Assembly: GCA_002270565.1 (NCBI GenBank)
Contig: NQMI01000034.1
Span: 1-64,000, forward strand
Length of the DNA stretch: 64,000 nt
Reading direction: 5' to 3'
DNA from: Stenocarpella maydis
Taxonomy: Eukaryota; Ascomycota; Sordariomycetes; Diaporthales; Diaporthaceae
Below the pieces are notes generated by a model that worked only from the letters and a program-made list of their open reading frames with translations, was not told where the DNA came from and searched no databases. The position numbers were made by a program, and so were the translations under genes. The first letter of the stretch is position 1. Every line of letters starts with the position of its first letter. Below are positions 23,801 to 34,383 of the stretch, one piece after another.

Positions 23801-24938
23801 TCCCTGGGGTTTAGGCCAAGACGTGATTCTCTCCTCTTGGTGGTTTCCTCCGGTAGCCCCTCCTTGAAAAAGCGCAGGCTGTGACTTGCCTTACGGCTTC
23901 TAGCGTTCGGCTCCACCCCTGCCAGCACCTCTGCAATGGACTTTTCAACCTGGCCATCCTGGCCGTTGTTAAGGTCGTCAGAACCAATGGACCACGCCTT
24001 CTCAGGGCCTATTGATACTCGATGATCGGGTTTGCGAGGCCTCGCCGGAGATCGTTGACTCGGCGCGGCGCCCGAGTCTGACCTCCCGATGGATGGCTCT
24101 AGAGAACGGCCGAGTGTTGAGGCGAATGACGGCGAGGTCGAGGTATCAGAGTACGTGCGGCTCGAGAAGGCAACGTCCTTGGGTCTCTTGGCCCTGTCCG
24201 TACTCTCCAACGACGTGCCCCTGTCACTGGATCTGAGAAGATCCCTGTGGCTGCAGAGGGTGGTGTCCACGCTCGTGGGCTCCGAGGAGTCGAGGATGTG
24301 AGCAAGGGCAGATCCGTTGGACCGAGCAGGAAGGGTCAGTGTCTCGACGGCGCCGGTGCGAGCCATTGCGGCGAGTGCCCTTGGTGAGGCTCTGGGCGTC
24401 AGGGAATCTCCATCACTCTCATAGGATGATTCCTGTAGGTCGTCGGGATGGGTATGTGCGGACTCGGGCGTCGTGTCCGGAGTGAAGTCTTGTCTCGGGT
24501 GACTAGCAGTAGCAGGGTGGGACGGATGGTCTTGCTGGTGAGGGCCGGGACAAGGAGCATCAAGTGACTGGCTAGCAAGAGCAAGAGATATACCACGAGC
24601 TTCTGCGAGTTGCTGCGTCAGCAGAGAGGGCCCCTGAGGCCGTTTGGGAACAACAGAGGCAGAGGCAGCGGCAGAGGCAGAGGCAGGTGCAGGACCCCTT
24701 GGCCTTTTATCTATCAGGTCTGGTGCAACAGCACTGTTCTCGAAACTAGGTACACGGGTAATCTGGGATGTTGGTGTTCCTGCCCGGAAATCCTCCCCAA
24801 CTGCCAGAGAGCTCGACGTGCCAGGGGCTTGGGGAGCGGAGGGAGGGGATGGGGCGCTGGCAGGGTGATGGCCGCGCAGCTGGTCTTGTTCTTGCTGTGG
24901 GAGTGGGAGCGGCTGTACCGGTACAGAGTCAGGCTGAT

Positions 24939-24970
<32 letters not shown>

Positions 24971-25077
24971 ACGGGCACGGGCACGGGCAGAAATACGGGT
25001 GCGAGTGCAGGTGCAGGTGCGGGTTCACCACTGTGGGGGCTCACCGGTACAGCTCCAGAGGTGGTTGACGGCGACAT
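20848..25077 (-). CDS. KCS1: Inositol hexakisphosphate kinase Kcs1
   Basis: Exons 25077-22859 and 22783-20848 (75-nt intron, GTATGC...TTCCAG) give 1384 aa. The enzyme makes the 5-diphosphate of InsP6 (InsP7), a signal for phosphate, energy and stress responses. The inositol polyphosphate kinase signature PCIMDLKMG begins at about residue 1140 (PxxxDxKxG), SLLMTYDGD is near 1258 and DFKIADFAN near 1300. An earlier piece of the fold, ERYHRDLLPFLPR joined across the intron to YIGVLNVTY, sits at about 727-748, so about 380 disordered residues split the kinase, as in other fungal Kcs1 proteins. The first 700 residues are disordered and include Pro-Glu and Pro-Val repeats near residues 30-48. The start is the first ATG of the frame (25077); the frame continues upstream without another ATG. 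Confidence 0.92.
24935..24995. repeat. Coding Pro-Glu/Pro-Val hexanucleotide array
   Basis: Tandem GCTCAG/GCTCGG and GGCACG units on the plus strand encode alternating Pro-Glu then Pro-Val dipeptides near the N-terminus of Kcs1 on the minus strand. The array is in frame. Confidence 0.8.
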
Positions 25078-28000
25078 GTGGTGGACATTGGCTGTGGACG
25101 GGGGGAGGTGTGGGTGTGGGAGAGTTGATAGGTGACGGTTGCGCGGGAGGTGGTGGAAGAGCCAAGACGGCGCGCCCAGGGAGGACGAGGGACGAGGGAC
25201 GAGGGCGAGGACGGCAAACCCTGCGCTGGTGCTGGTGCTGGTGCTGGTGCTTGTGCTTCGTCGGGGCAGGACCTGTGTGCCTCTGCGGGCAATCAATTGG
25301 ACGGGAGCCGTGATTTGCGGGCAGAATTGTGATGTCGTTGTTCTGGCGAGAGTCGAGTCGGAGAGTCGGTGTGTGGGATGTGTGGGAAAAGAAATGGAGG
25401 GGGCGGAGGAGGAGGATGTTTCGCCAAACGACCCACCCGATAAGGCCTAAGGCCTGGCCAGCGGAGACGGTACGGAGTACTGTGTAACCCCTGTGGCGGG
25501 TGACATTGTGCACTGGCACCGACAGTGTCACTTGCGGACCGGGCTGTGCGGTAACTGGCCCACAGGTCCGACAATCGGGCATCGACGACCAGTCAATTGA
25601 CCCTCGCGCACATCTCGTCCTTCCTCTCTTGGTTACCTACCTGCCTAAGTACCTACCTAGGTGCTTAAGAGGTACTACGAAGTTCGCTGCTGGGTACCCA
25701 GGCATGCTACTCTTTGCAGATAGGTGGGCACCTACATGCCTAGGTATAGTGTACCTTGCTACAGCTGGGTGCTATGGGTGCAGGGATACATGCATCATGG
25801 AATTCGGGCTGAGAATGACATTTGGTAGGGGCGAGATGACATTTTTAAATCCTACATAGTATGTATATATACTCGGCAAGCCCATGTTGCGCCACATCAT
25901 GTCGGTGCCCCGGTCACCAGCCTGCCCACTAATGAGACCAGAGCGTCTGCTCACCTGCTCCAGGGAGAGGCTCTCGTCCTGCCAAGTACACTACCGAGTA
26001 AGCAGTACCTTGCATTGTTTCCCCGGCCCCCTTTGTCCGTGGTACGGGGGCCACCAAGGTTCGAGGAGACCAGCCTCGTACGGATGGCCCAATGGCTCAG
26101 TGCTCGCTAATCATAGGGTACTGTACAGTCCAGCACGTTGCACGTGGGCCTGGGGTTCCATAACCATGTAACCAACCCCAGCTCTCTGCGAACTTTTCAG
26201 CCTTATTGTTGTCCTGATCCCGGGGCAGTCTCTCAGCAGAAACTCCCTCCCGACCCAAGAAAGATCTCGACACCCCGCACAGTGGGCCACAGCCAACGTC
26301 TCCGCGTCGGACACTCGCCTTCCTTGCCCGACCCCAGAAAGTCACGCAGACGACATCAGAAACCAAGGCCCCGTCCTCGTCATCCCGCTTGCCGCTCTCT
26401 TTCCATCCCTACTAGGAATCCTAATCATCAGCCGGTAAACGGCAGGTACCAAGTGTCCAACCTGTACTACATATTCTGTTTTGGTATTACTATGTAGTTA
26501 TACAAACTATAATACACTACACCATCCCCTGGTCGTGGACTGGCACCCTGGCCCGCCCGGTGAGCCACGACTCAGCCCTGCCTCTTTACCTTGCCGCAGC
26601 AAACTCAATGGGCCGCCAGACAGTTCCAACGGGTCGGCGCCGTCTCTTATCACCGACACACCCTCATCCGCCCGTGTCGACACAACCGCCCACCGCTCGA
26701 GGCCTCTTTTGATCTGTCATTTGTGCTTTGTCGCCTGCATCCGCCATTGCGTGCTGTTCCCCCCCCTCCCCCCGCAGCTCCTGACGGGGTACAACTCATT
26801 TCCCGTTATACCCAAGGGCTCTGTGCCATCAGAGATGGAGGCTGAATGTTGACTTTTGCCAAGTGCCGACGGCCCAACGACAGGCGTCCATGCTCAGAGG
26901 AGCCCGAGACAACTTTCTCGCCAATCATCTGACAACGTGCTCTCCGTACAGTCTCCTATTCCTCCGCCATGTTATCACCAATAACAAAGAGTCAATGCCA
27001 CTTTCCGAAGCTTCTTGCCTATAGTTTCACCTCTCAGAACTCACTCCCGGGTGCCGCATTCCCATCGGGATGATGGTTGGCAACGTCTGGCCGCGTGCGC
27101 TCTATCTGTCTCTGCCCGTTTCAGCCTACCAGCCGCGGACTCACTCCCGGCTCGGAGGGCGAACCCCCCTCCGCCCCCCCCCCGGTTTCCTGTGCCTGTC
27201 CGCTATCACTGCACCTTCTTCTTGTTCGTCGTGGAAAGCAGTGACCGGGCGAGGTGTATCCTCTCCGGGGAATGTTTTCTCGTCTGCCGGGCGTTCCATT
27301 TCAGTCCAGTCCAAGCGGATGGTAGGAAGGTGTATCGGTCGCCTCAAGGGCCAGGGACTTCGCGGAACATGCCCCGGCCTCCCTAATTACCCTCACGCTG
27401 GATCACGGATATAGGACGGGCCAGTCCGTATTGTCCTTCGGTCAGAGCGTGAGTTTGATATTGGTCCTGTATTTCATGCAGCTACGCCTAAGATGCGCGT
27501 CGCTTCTGGACCTCCGGCTTGGTGACATACACTTTGGAAATTATATGCTGGTCTGGATTCCCCGTGGAGACCCATTACTCTTGTCCTCGTATCGTCGTCC
27601 AGGATCACAGTCCGCACTTGTTCCTCATCACCTCACAGACCCAATTCCACGACCTGCCTATCACAGGAAGGGGGGAAAGGAGCAGAGACAGGCCACGTTG
27701 AGCCGGGACTGATCCGTAGTGTGGAGAGAGACCCCCTTCCCACTTGCCCTTGTCTTAATGTCTTTCGAGTAACATGGCTTCCCATACTACCCTCGCCCAG
27801 GGCCAGGTCCAGCTCCCTGCCCCTTCGACCGTCCCAAAACCCTTCGGTCGTCCAGGAGTTTGGTCTTGCACTTCCTGTGTTTCTCGCGTAGGACTCATTG
27901 GAGTAACGCATCGGACTCTGGAGCGATGTTCTGCTCTACTCTGTTCCCGTATAGCATATCATTTATCAAATCAGCCATCCCGCACAGAGGAACATGTGGG

Positions 28001-29356
28001 GCCAGGCAGTGCAAACAAACGTCCGCTTCGTCCAACGGGTATCAGCCCAAGGACGCGTTTTGTTGGATGCTCCGCCCCGTCCTGCATAGCCCAACACAAT
28101 TTGTCAACATATATATATAGATATATATATGTGTGTGTACCTGTAGAAAGACCACTGACTTCTCGCAATGTTCAACAAGGTTGGCGCGCAGTTTCTATTC
28201 TCTTGCTTCCAGTTTCACTGCATCCCTGCGAAAGCTCTGGAATCGTCCCATGTCATCCATTACGTATATCTAGAGGCGTCCGTGGCCTTGCCGCCAAGGG
28301 CCAAGGCGTCCAATGCGATGAAACATGTTGTTGTTCTGCCCATTTCTGAACCAAAAAAAAAGGGGGGGGGGGAAGGGGATGGAAAAGGAGAGTAAGTAAA
28401 GGAATCGGAGAATCATCGATGGGAAAAGGAGGGTACACAGGTACACCACCCAACGCCCATCCCACCAAATCCATTCAACCGTGTGGATGTGAGAACTAGG
28501 CTGGGTGATGCTCTCCCTCATTCGCTTGGTGTGATGCACCGGTGTACCCTCCGTGTCTTTTCCCCAGGTGCGTATCTCTCTCTAATGTCCCAAGGAAAAG
28601 GCTTGACTGGTGCGACCAGCCCCTGATGACATTGTTGAAGTAGCATATATGACCGCAGTCATGGGTCCGCCGTCTTCTGCATGCCCGGCGTCAAAAGATA
28701 AAGGAGAACATGGGCGTTGATCGGAACCCAACCCAGCGCCGACAGCCAGTAGATCTGATATGTTGCGCGTTCACTTCTCCTCGTAAGAGACGGTGAGGAT
28801 GGATCAAGCTGACGTGGGCTTGATACACAAGGCTTCGTACTTGGCCGTCTACTCCAGGGGCCGTGTCAAATGTGGCACTCGTCCGGTGTAGGTTGGGCGA
28901 GCCGAGGCCAAGACTTGAGATGTGTAGAGTGGGTTTGTACCTTCTTGCCCGTAGAGTTTTGATATCAGGCAGTTGTGGTGGGCTGGGCCATAAGCTTGTG
29001 GGTGGCCAAAGACTGACGCGCCCTTTCAACAAACTGTAAATTCTGTATTTCTGCAGTGACAGGCAACAACGGCGTGCTCTATAAGCGCGATGGGATATCT
29101 CTGACAAAGCAACTCTGTGCGCTACCCATGCGATCGGCCACTCCAAAGAACTCCAAAATCTCAAGATGCTCTGTGCATTGCTTCATTCCTCCACAAGCGA
29201 TAGCAAGGAAGAGGAGGCGCTGACAACCATACATGATGCCATAGTGCCACGATGCTCGCTCTCGAGCTGTCAATCTGCACGGCAATCTGTTGACCTAACT
29301 CGTCTTGCAGGCATTCCATCCATAACAATCCAGCCCCAAACGAGGGGACAGACTCT
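25078..29356. other. 4.3 kb spacer upstream of Kcs1
   Basis: No convincing gene. Just above Kcs1 is a GCTGGT-type repeat (about 25222-25255) in the probable leader. At 25630-25750 there are many TACCTACC/CCTAGGT words. From about 26200 to 27400 the plus strand is C/T-rich with splice-like words, resembling a long fungal leader, but the frames there are short and show no domain. A TA/TG microsatellite lies at 28109-28139. The end near 29350 is the 3' side of the next minus-strand gene. Confidence 0.55.
28109..28139. repeat. (TA)n(TG)n microsatellite
   Basis: Two TA runs separated by one G pass into a short TG run. It lies in the spacer. Confidence 0.85.
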
Positions 29357-32300
29357 TTAGTCGGCCCAAACATTGGCCTCCAAAGAAAAGAGCGGGTCTT
29401 CAACCTTCCGCAGTCCATCCGGACCCGTAGCATTCTTCTTGTTCTGCTTGCTCTGCTTATCTTCCAAGGCTTGATCGTTGTTGTCCAGTTCGATACCCCA
29501 GGTGTCGTCGAAGAATTTCTCCAGGTTATCGAGGACTGCGCTGACGTCGTCCACCGGCTCCACATTCTCCTGATCATCACAAATCTCCATAGCCACAGGA
29601 ATAGGGGCCGTTTCCTCGTACTCGCGCCCGCATTCTACCTCAACACTCTTCTCAGCAGCGAGCTCCAAGTCCTTCTTCCTAGTCTGTGAGGCCTGAATGA
29701 ACGCCTCCGCCATAGCCCCGACTTCCTGGCTGGCAGATGGCGTCTGTTGAGACCCTGAGGGAAGTAGCCTCAGAGGCTTCCGTTTTGCTTTCCCCCGTTT
29801 CGATATCGCCGCAAAATGCTTGGCGAACTTCTGGTCGTGGTTGGGGAGTGCGCCAACTTCCACAGAGATCATCTCCAAGGGGGGAGGGGACACTGCCCTC
29901 ACTGCTTGCTTGGGTATTCGTATTGTTCCCGTCTTTTGGCCTGATAGATCGAAGTAAGAGACATCCTCCTCATCGTAGATGGCGTCCATTTCATCCGGAG
30001 CAGACTCGGTGATGAATGACTCTTGTTCGCCGGGAAGAGGTGCGAAGTGCACTCGGCGAGGAGGCTTTTGCTGCCTATTTGTCTTGTAGAGAATGCCGGG
30101 TCTTGCGCTTGAGCACCTGAGGGTGCTTCTGTTCGATGACGCTCGCTTCTTGACAGGTGAAGGTGACATGAAGTCTGAAAACGGTCTCATGGGTATCTCA
30201 AAGCCCGTGGCTGGGGGGGTTGGGGCTGCCAGCGTCTGTGGCGCCCAGGGGCTCTGGGGCGGTTGGGACATCGTCAGTGCTTTGCCGGCAAGGCTACCCA
30301 AATCAGCCGTGCTTCCAACGAAGCTGGTACAGGTCGCCGCCGGGACAAACAAATGTGAGGCAAAGTTAGCCCCTTGATTCCATGGGCTTTCAACTGAAGC
30401 TGCTGCCTCATCCAGGCCACTCAAACGGAAACCTGGACTTGTGTCGTTGCTAACAGCCTGAGGCGGTATCTGTAGAGACACGGCTACTTCCCCTTTCCAT
30501 GGGTTTTGAAGCTGTGCTACAACGGGGCTGGCGGTTGGCTCGTCAAGGACCCCGGAGCCACCAGTAAAGCTTGCAACCTCAGCTTCTGTGGCAGTCTGCG
30601 AAGTGGGGTGTAGTGAGCCCGCCATGTCTCGTGTTTTTGCACAGGTTACGACCTCGTCAGGCACGTTGGACCCGCAAGCATGACCCGACTGGGATTCATT
30701 GGCGACTGGGTCCTGTTTTGATGCTTGGAGCTGTTGCGGTTTCCCAATGGCAATACTGTCATTGTGCACATCAGACTCATTCACCGGGCCAGCCACAACC
30801 TGATTTGGCAAGGCAAAGGGTGGGGTGGACACAGCTGCCTCGTCTCTCGTCTCCCTCAGCTTAGCTTCGGGCATCCCCGCTGTGGCCGGGTCAAACCCCG
30901 CGGACAGGACGCTGATCTCGGCATATGCGTCAATGATGGATCCCACACTCGCTTGGGAAGGCTTAGGATCTTGGGAGAATTTTGCTGGGATGGTGTCTTC
31001 AGGAGCTTGTCTTATCTGGTCACCGGGTTCTGGCGAGGAGACGGTGACGGATGCGGATCGGGCAATTTCATTGCCCTTAACACCCTCTTCGGGAGAAGCA
31101 CGCGGAAGGTCCTCTGGGTTGACATGTGCTGTCTGCTCACAGCCAATTTGAACACCTGGACCTGGGGAGGTAACATTCATGACGGTTACTTCGGGGTCCG
31201 CGGCTGATTTCAAACCGGGAATGAGGGGCTTGGTGTCTTGTGTATCGATAATAGTTGACCACTCCGGGTCGGACAATCCATCGACGCCATACTCCACGAC
31301 TGGTGTGTCCGGCTTCTTCGTCGTGGCGCATTCCTCCGAGGGAGAGCCAGGTGTGCGGTCTAATTGGGTGTCAATGTAAGTTGACCATTCTGAATTCAAT
31401 TGAGAACAGCCGTCCACCTGCAACAGAGTCCGAGGTTCTTCGGGTGTCTCATGCTTGTTCGAACTTCGAAGTCGTACAGTTTCTGGCATACCATCCACAG
31501 CCCCAGGCTCAACTTCGGCAGGGAGCTCATTATCCGCCTTGATCTCGCCTACTGTGTTGTCGTCCGTCAATTGGGCCTGGAGATTTGTTAGGTTGCGGCC
31601 GGATGGGGAGGTTTCGTCTAAAGCAGTCGAGTAGATTGGATCTCTGGACTCTTCCACGGGAACGCATGCAACATCTTGCGCCATGGCTGTGGGACCGGGG
31701 ACGACTGGGCCTTCTTTCGGGGCAAAGTTGTCTCCTTGCTCGTTTGTCGTAGTCACACAGAGCTGTAGCGGAGATGGGCGCAGCGCAGCCGCATTTGTGG
31801 GAATATCGTCTAATGGCCCGCTCTCCGTTTTACTAGGAGAGCTTCCGGGTCTCTTGTGGAAGAGAAAGCTGTTGTCTTGTTGAGTCGAACGCAGCCCGGC
31901 CAAGGCATGAGGCAATGCCATTGGTTTCAATGAGGCTGTGTCCTCTGGACCAAACTGGTCCTGGGGTGGCCCGGGCTGCTTGAACATTTCGCCAGGGCTT
32001 GGATCGATGCGCTCAAGCGCTGCTTCCGCCATCTGTGCCATCGTCCGATGAATTGACTTAGCCTCACCAAGACCCGAACGCTGGCTCGCTGATGACTGGG
32101 AGAAATGTGACTTTTTGGGTTTCCCTATCAGTGAACTCTCGCGGCCACTAGGAGCTCGAGACTTGCTTCTGGTGGATTTCTTCCGTCGGCTGGGCGACCG
32201 ATCCCCTGTTGGAGATGCCAGAACCATGGTGGAGCTGCGAACACCATTGGAAGCAGGCGTCGTACCCGGCATAGACAACTCGTCTTCAGAAGTATCGCCA

Positions 32301-33154
32301 GCCTGAGGGAGTCGTGCACCTTGGCGGGGAGTTGTCAATCCTGGCCGCAGCAGGCTGGTTATCCCGTTACCCTTTTCCGCCACAATAACATTCGAACATG
32401 GCGACGTTGTAAGCCCATTTGTTGCAAGCTCGTCTTCCGGTGGAGATGAGTCTCGGAGAAGTTGAGCGACCTTTTGAGAGGCGTGCTGCTGACGGGTCTG
32501 GCCGCGTTTGGTTTGTGCTGCCACACGGCTCGGAGAGTCATCCGGAGTGGAAATCTTGGGACTGATAGACCTTCGCTTCTTCCGGTCACGTTTGCGCATC
32601 CACGTTGGATCTGCAGATCTCTTCCTCGCGGGCGGGTTATGGGTGCTTTCGTCGTGCTGTGACTGCCAGAATGGATCCGTTGAAGTAGATGTGCTCTTAA
32701 CTGCTGCTCTCCATTTCTTGATGCGGCTGTAGTCTTGTTCTTCCATGTACGGGTTCTTCCGTGCTGATGGCGGGTTCGTGATCTCTGGGCTGGGCAAGGG
32801 ATACAGACTCGTGCCTTGGGTGTTAGGCAGGTCGTCCTCAGAGGCGGCAGCGGTCCGTCTCGGTCGGGCAGGCGGAGCCTTGGACGGCTCCTCTTGTGAT
32901 TCGGCTCGCGTTGACCGCCATGGGTTGTTCCACTGTTTTCTGTCGAAAGGCCCACGCAGAGCTGCGGACAGTAGGAAGGGCACACTGCCGGACAAGAATT
33001 CCATGGCCTTCTTCTCGATGTGCAGGCGTCTGTGCAAAGGGGCTTCGTAGTGATCATCCTCGGAGCCTGAGTAGAAGCCGTCATCGTCCTTGGTGTGCAC
33101 CGCCTCGCAGTAGAGGGGCTCGTCGCCGAGCTGATGGAAGGGGATCGGCGGCAT
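29357..33154 (-). CDS. Large basic disordered protein, unknown function, RVxF motif
   Basis: Single exon of 1265 aa from the ATG at 33154. The frame extends upstream to another ATG at 33421, but that part is Pro/His/Arg-rich and looks like leader. I do not recognise a named family. The N-terminus looks like the conserved part: MPPIPFHQLGDEPLYCEA, a Gly-Ser-Glu-Asp-Asp segment, then EKKAMEFLSGSVPFLLSAALRGPFD. A strong nuclear signal RKRDRKKRR follows. Most of the rest is Ser/Thr/Pro-rich with many SP/TP sites. Near residue 1033 there is RRVHF, fitting the RVxF docking motif for protein phosphatase 1. The C-terminal 40 residues contain an acidic segment with LEKFFDDTWGI. A nuclear regulatory or scaffold role is an inference only. 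It is divergent from the Cdc11-like gene, about 1.2 kb apart. Confidence 0.8.
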   Translation of the reverse strand: MPPIPFHQLGDEPLYCEAVHTKDDDGFYSGSEDDHYEAPLHRRLHIEKKAMEFLSGSVPFLLSAALRGPFDRKQWNNPWRSTRAESQEEPSKAPPARPRRTAAASEDDLPNTQGTSLYPLPSPEITNPPSARKNPYMEEQDYSRIKKWRAAVKSTSTSTDPFWQSQHDESTHNPPARKRSADPTWMRKRDRKKRRSISPKISTPDDSPSRVAAQTKRGQTRQQHASQKVAQLLRDSSPPEDELATNGLTTSPCSNVIVAEKGNGITSLLRPGLTTPRQGARLPQAGDTSEDELSMPGTTPASNGVRSSTMVLASPTGDRSPSRRKKSTRSKSRAPSGRESSLIGKPKKSHFSQSSASQRSGLGEAKSIHRTMAQMAEAALERIDPSPGEMFKQPGPPQDQFGPEDTASLKPMALPHALAGLRSTQQDNSFLFHKRPGSSPSKTESGPLDDIPTNAAALRPSPLQLCVTTTNEQGDNFAPKEGPVVPGPTAMAQDVACVPVEESRDPIYSTALDETSPSGRNLTNLQAQLTDDNTVGEIKADNELPAEVEPGAVDGMPETVRLRSSNKHETPEEPRTLLQVDGCSQLNSEWSTYIDTQLDRTPGSPSEECATTKKPDTPVVEYGVDGLSDPEWSTIIDTQDTKPLIPGLKSAADPEVTVMNVTSPGPGVQIGCEQTAHVNPEDLPRASPEEGVKGNEIARSASVTVSSPEPGDQIRQAPEDTIPAKFSQDPKPSQASVGSIIDAYAEISVLSAGFDPATAGMPEAKLRETRDEAAVSTPPFALPNQVVAGPVNESDVHNDSIAIGKPQQLQASKQDPVANESQSGHACGSNVPDEVVTCAKTRDMAGSLHPTSQTATEAEVASFTGGSGVLDEPTASPVVAQLQNPWKGEVAVSLQIPPQAVSNDTSPGFRLSGLDEAAASVESPWNQGANFASHLFVPAATCTSFVGSTADLGSLAGKALTMSQPPQSPWAPQTLAAPTPPATGFEIPMRPFSDFMSPSPVKKRASSNRSTLRCSSARPGILYKTNRQQKPPRRVHFAPLPGEQESFITESAPDEMDAIYDEEDVSYFDLSGQKTGTIRIPKQAVRAVSPPPLEMISVEVGALPNHDQKFAKHFAAISKRGKAKRKPLRLLPSGSQQTPSASQEVGAMAEAFIQASQTRKKDLELAAEKSVEVECGREYEETAPIPVAMEICDDQENVEPVDDVSAVLDNLEKFFDDTWGIELDNNDQALEDKQSKQNKKNATGPDGLRKVEDPLFSLEANVWAD

Positions 33155-34383
33155 GGTGGCGGCGGTGATATATCCCAGTTGTCCGGCTACAGTGGAGTGG
33201 AATCCGCGATGGCATCGGTGCGATCGCCCTCCGTGGTGGTGAGGAATATGCGGACAAGAAGGGGGACGAGGTCGCGTCTGTGAATGGTGCGGAGCAGGCA
33301 GAGGAGAAAAGCTTGGGCCGGCCCGGGGTCTAAATGGAGACAGGCGCGGTTGCAGTGAGCAACACGCGCCTTTTCCCACCCACTTTACGCGAAAAACCCA
33401 CGCTCTGGGCGCACTGACCATAGCGAACTGCTTATTGCCGTCATGCAAGTACTCTATACCCCTGCCACCACATAGAAGTACCTACTTAAGCAAGTACCTC
33501 GGCGGACCCTTCCTTTGTCCGAAGGGGGACAAGGCCAGGTTTATGATTGTGCTCCGCTTGAGTTGCGCCTGAGCAGAGCAGCCGAATATGCCCCAGCCTG
33601 CCTAGCCTCAATGTAAGGAAGGACCTCGAGATAAGAGGAGCGAGCAAAAGAGTACACGGAGTATACATACGGAGTATATAGTACTCTAATTGAAACAACC
33701 GGCTGGCCATGACAGAGCCTGTTTCGAAACCCAGAGAGATGCCCGGCAGGCTGGGTTGCCGTGGCAACAGCCGTCTAGCGGCCCAATCACGTCCTCACCG
33801 AGTCCGTGTTTGCGAGGTGCGGGTCGCAACCCAAAATGCCCTGCGCTGAGGGAAGACATCGAGGCCTCGGCGCTTAGAGCTCCACACTCATCTCTGCCAA
33901 CAACTTGAGCGCGCCATCGGCCTGGCGACACAGCAGAACCATCCCTCCAACGTCGAGGACGGGGACCGCACAACCCGAGCCTTTGGACCCATCAGCTTCG
34001 ATTACAGTATCAATTGCCCGGGCCATTCCCATCTTACCGCCTCTGTGGCTCATGGTTGTCTGTCTGCCTATTGCCGGCGGCTCCACCAGCACTGCCCTGT
34101 ACACCGTGCCAATCCACCTGCAGGCGAGTGCATGACCCGCTTGATCGCATCCCGGACACCCAGCAGAGTATCCGCAATCCTGGGCTGGCCATCTCCATCG
34201 CGTCATTACCCTGTGCACATCTTCAATTGCGCCCATCGCAAGACAGCGGCCGATACTGACTGCATCCCCCCCTGCCGCCCTCAGAACCTGCTCGTTTCTG
34301 GATCGCGACCACCACGCGGACTTCATGGACCCCAGCTAGTCTCGACGTGATAACCAGTCCAGCCGCGGTGCCCGTTCGAAACG
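33155..34383. promoter_or_regulatory. Divergent promoter region
   Basis: About 1.2 kb separate the start codons of the unknown large protein (minus) and the Cdc11-like scaffold (plus). It contains TACCTACTT/AAGCAAGTACC words near 33480 and an imperfect dyad at 33649-33687. Promoters of both genes must lie here. Confidence 0.6.
33649..33687. promoter_or_regulatory. Dyad with two CGGAGTATA repeats
   Basis: Arms AGAGTAC (33649-33655) and GTACTCT (33681-33687) are perfect inverted copies. Between them lie two direct copies of CGGAGTATA. One of them belongs to the dispersed 9-mer TACGGAGTA. A binding site or a hairpin is possible. Confidence 0.4.
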
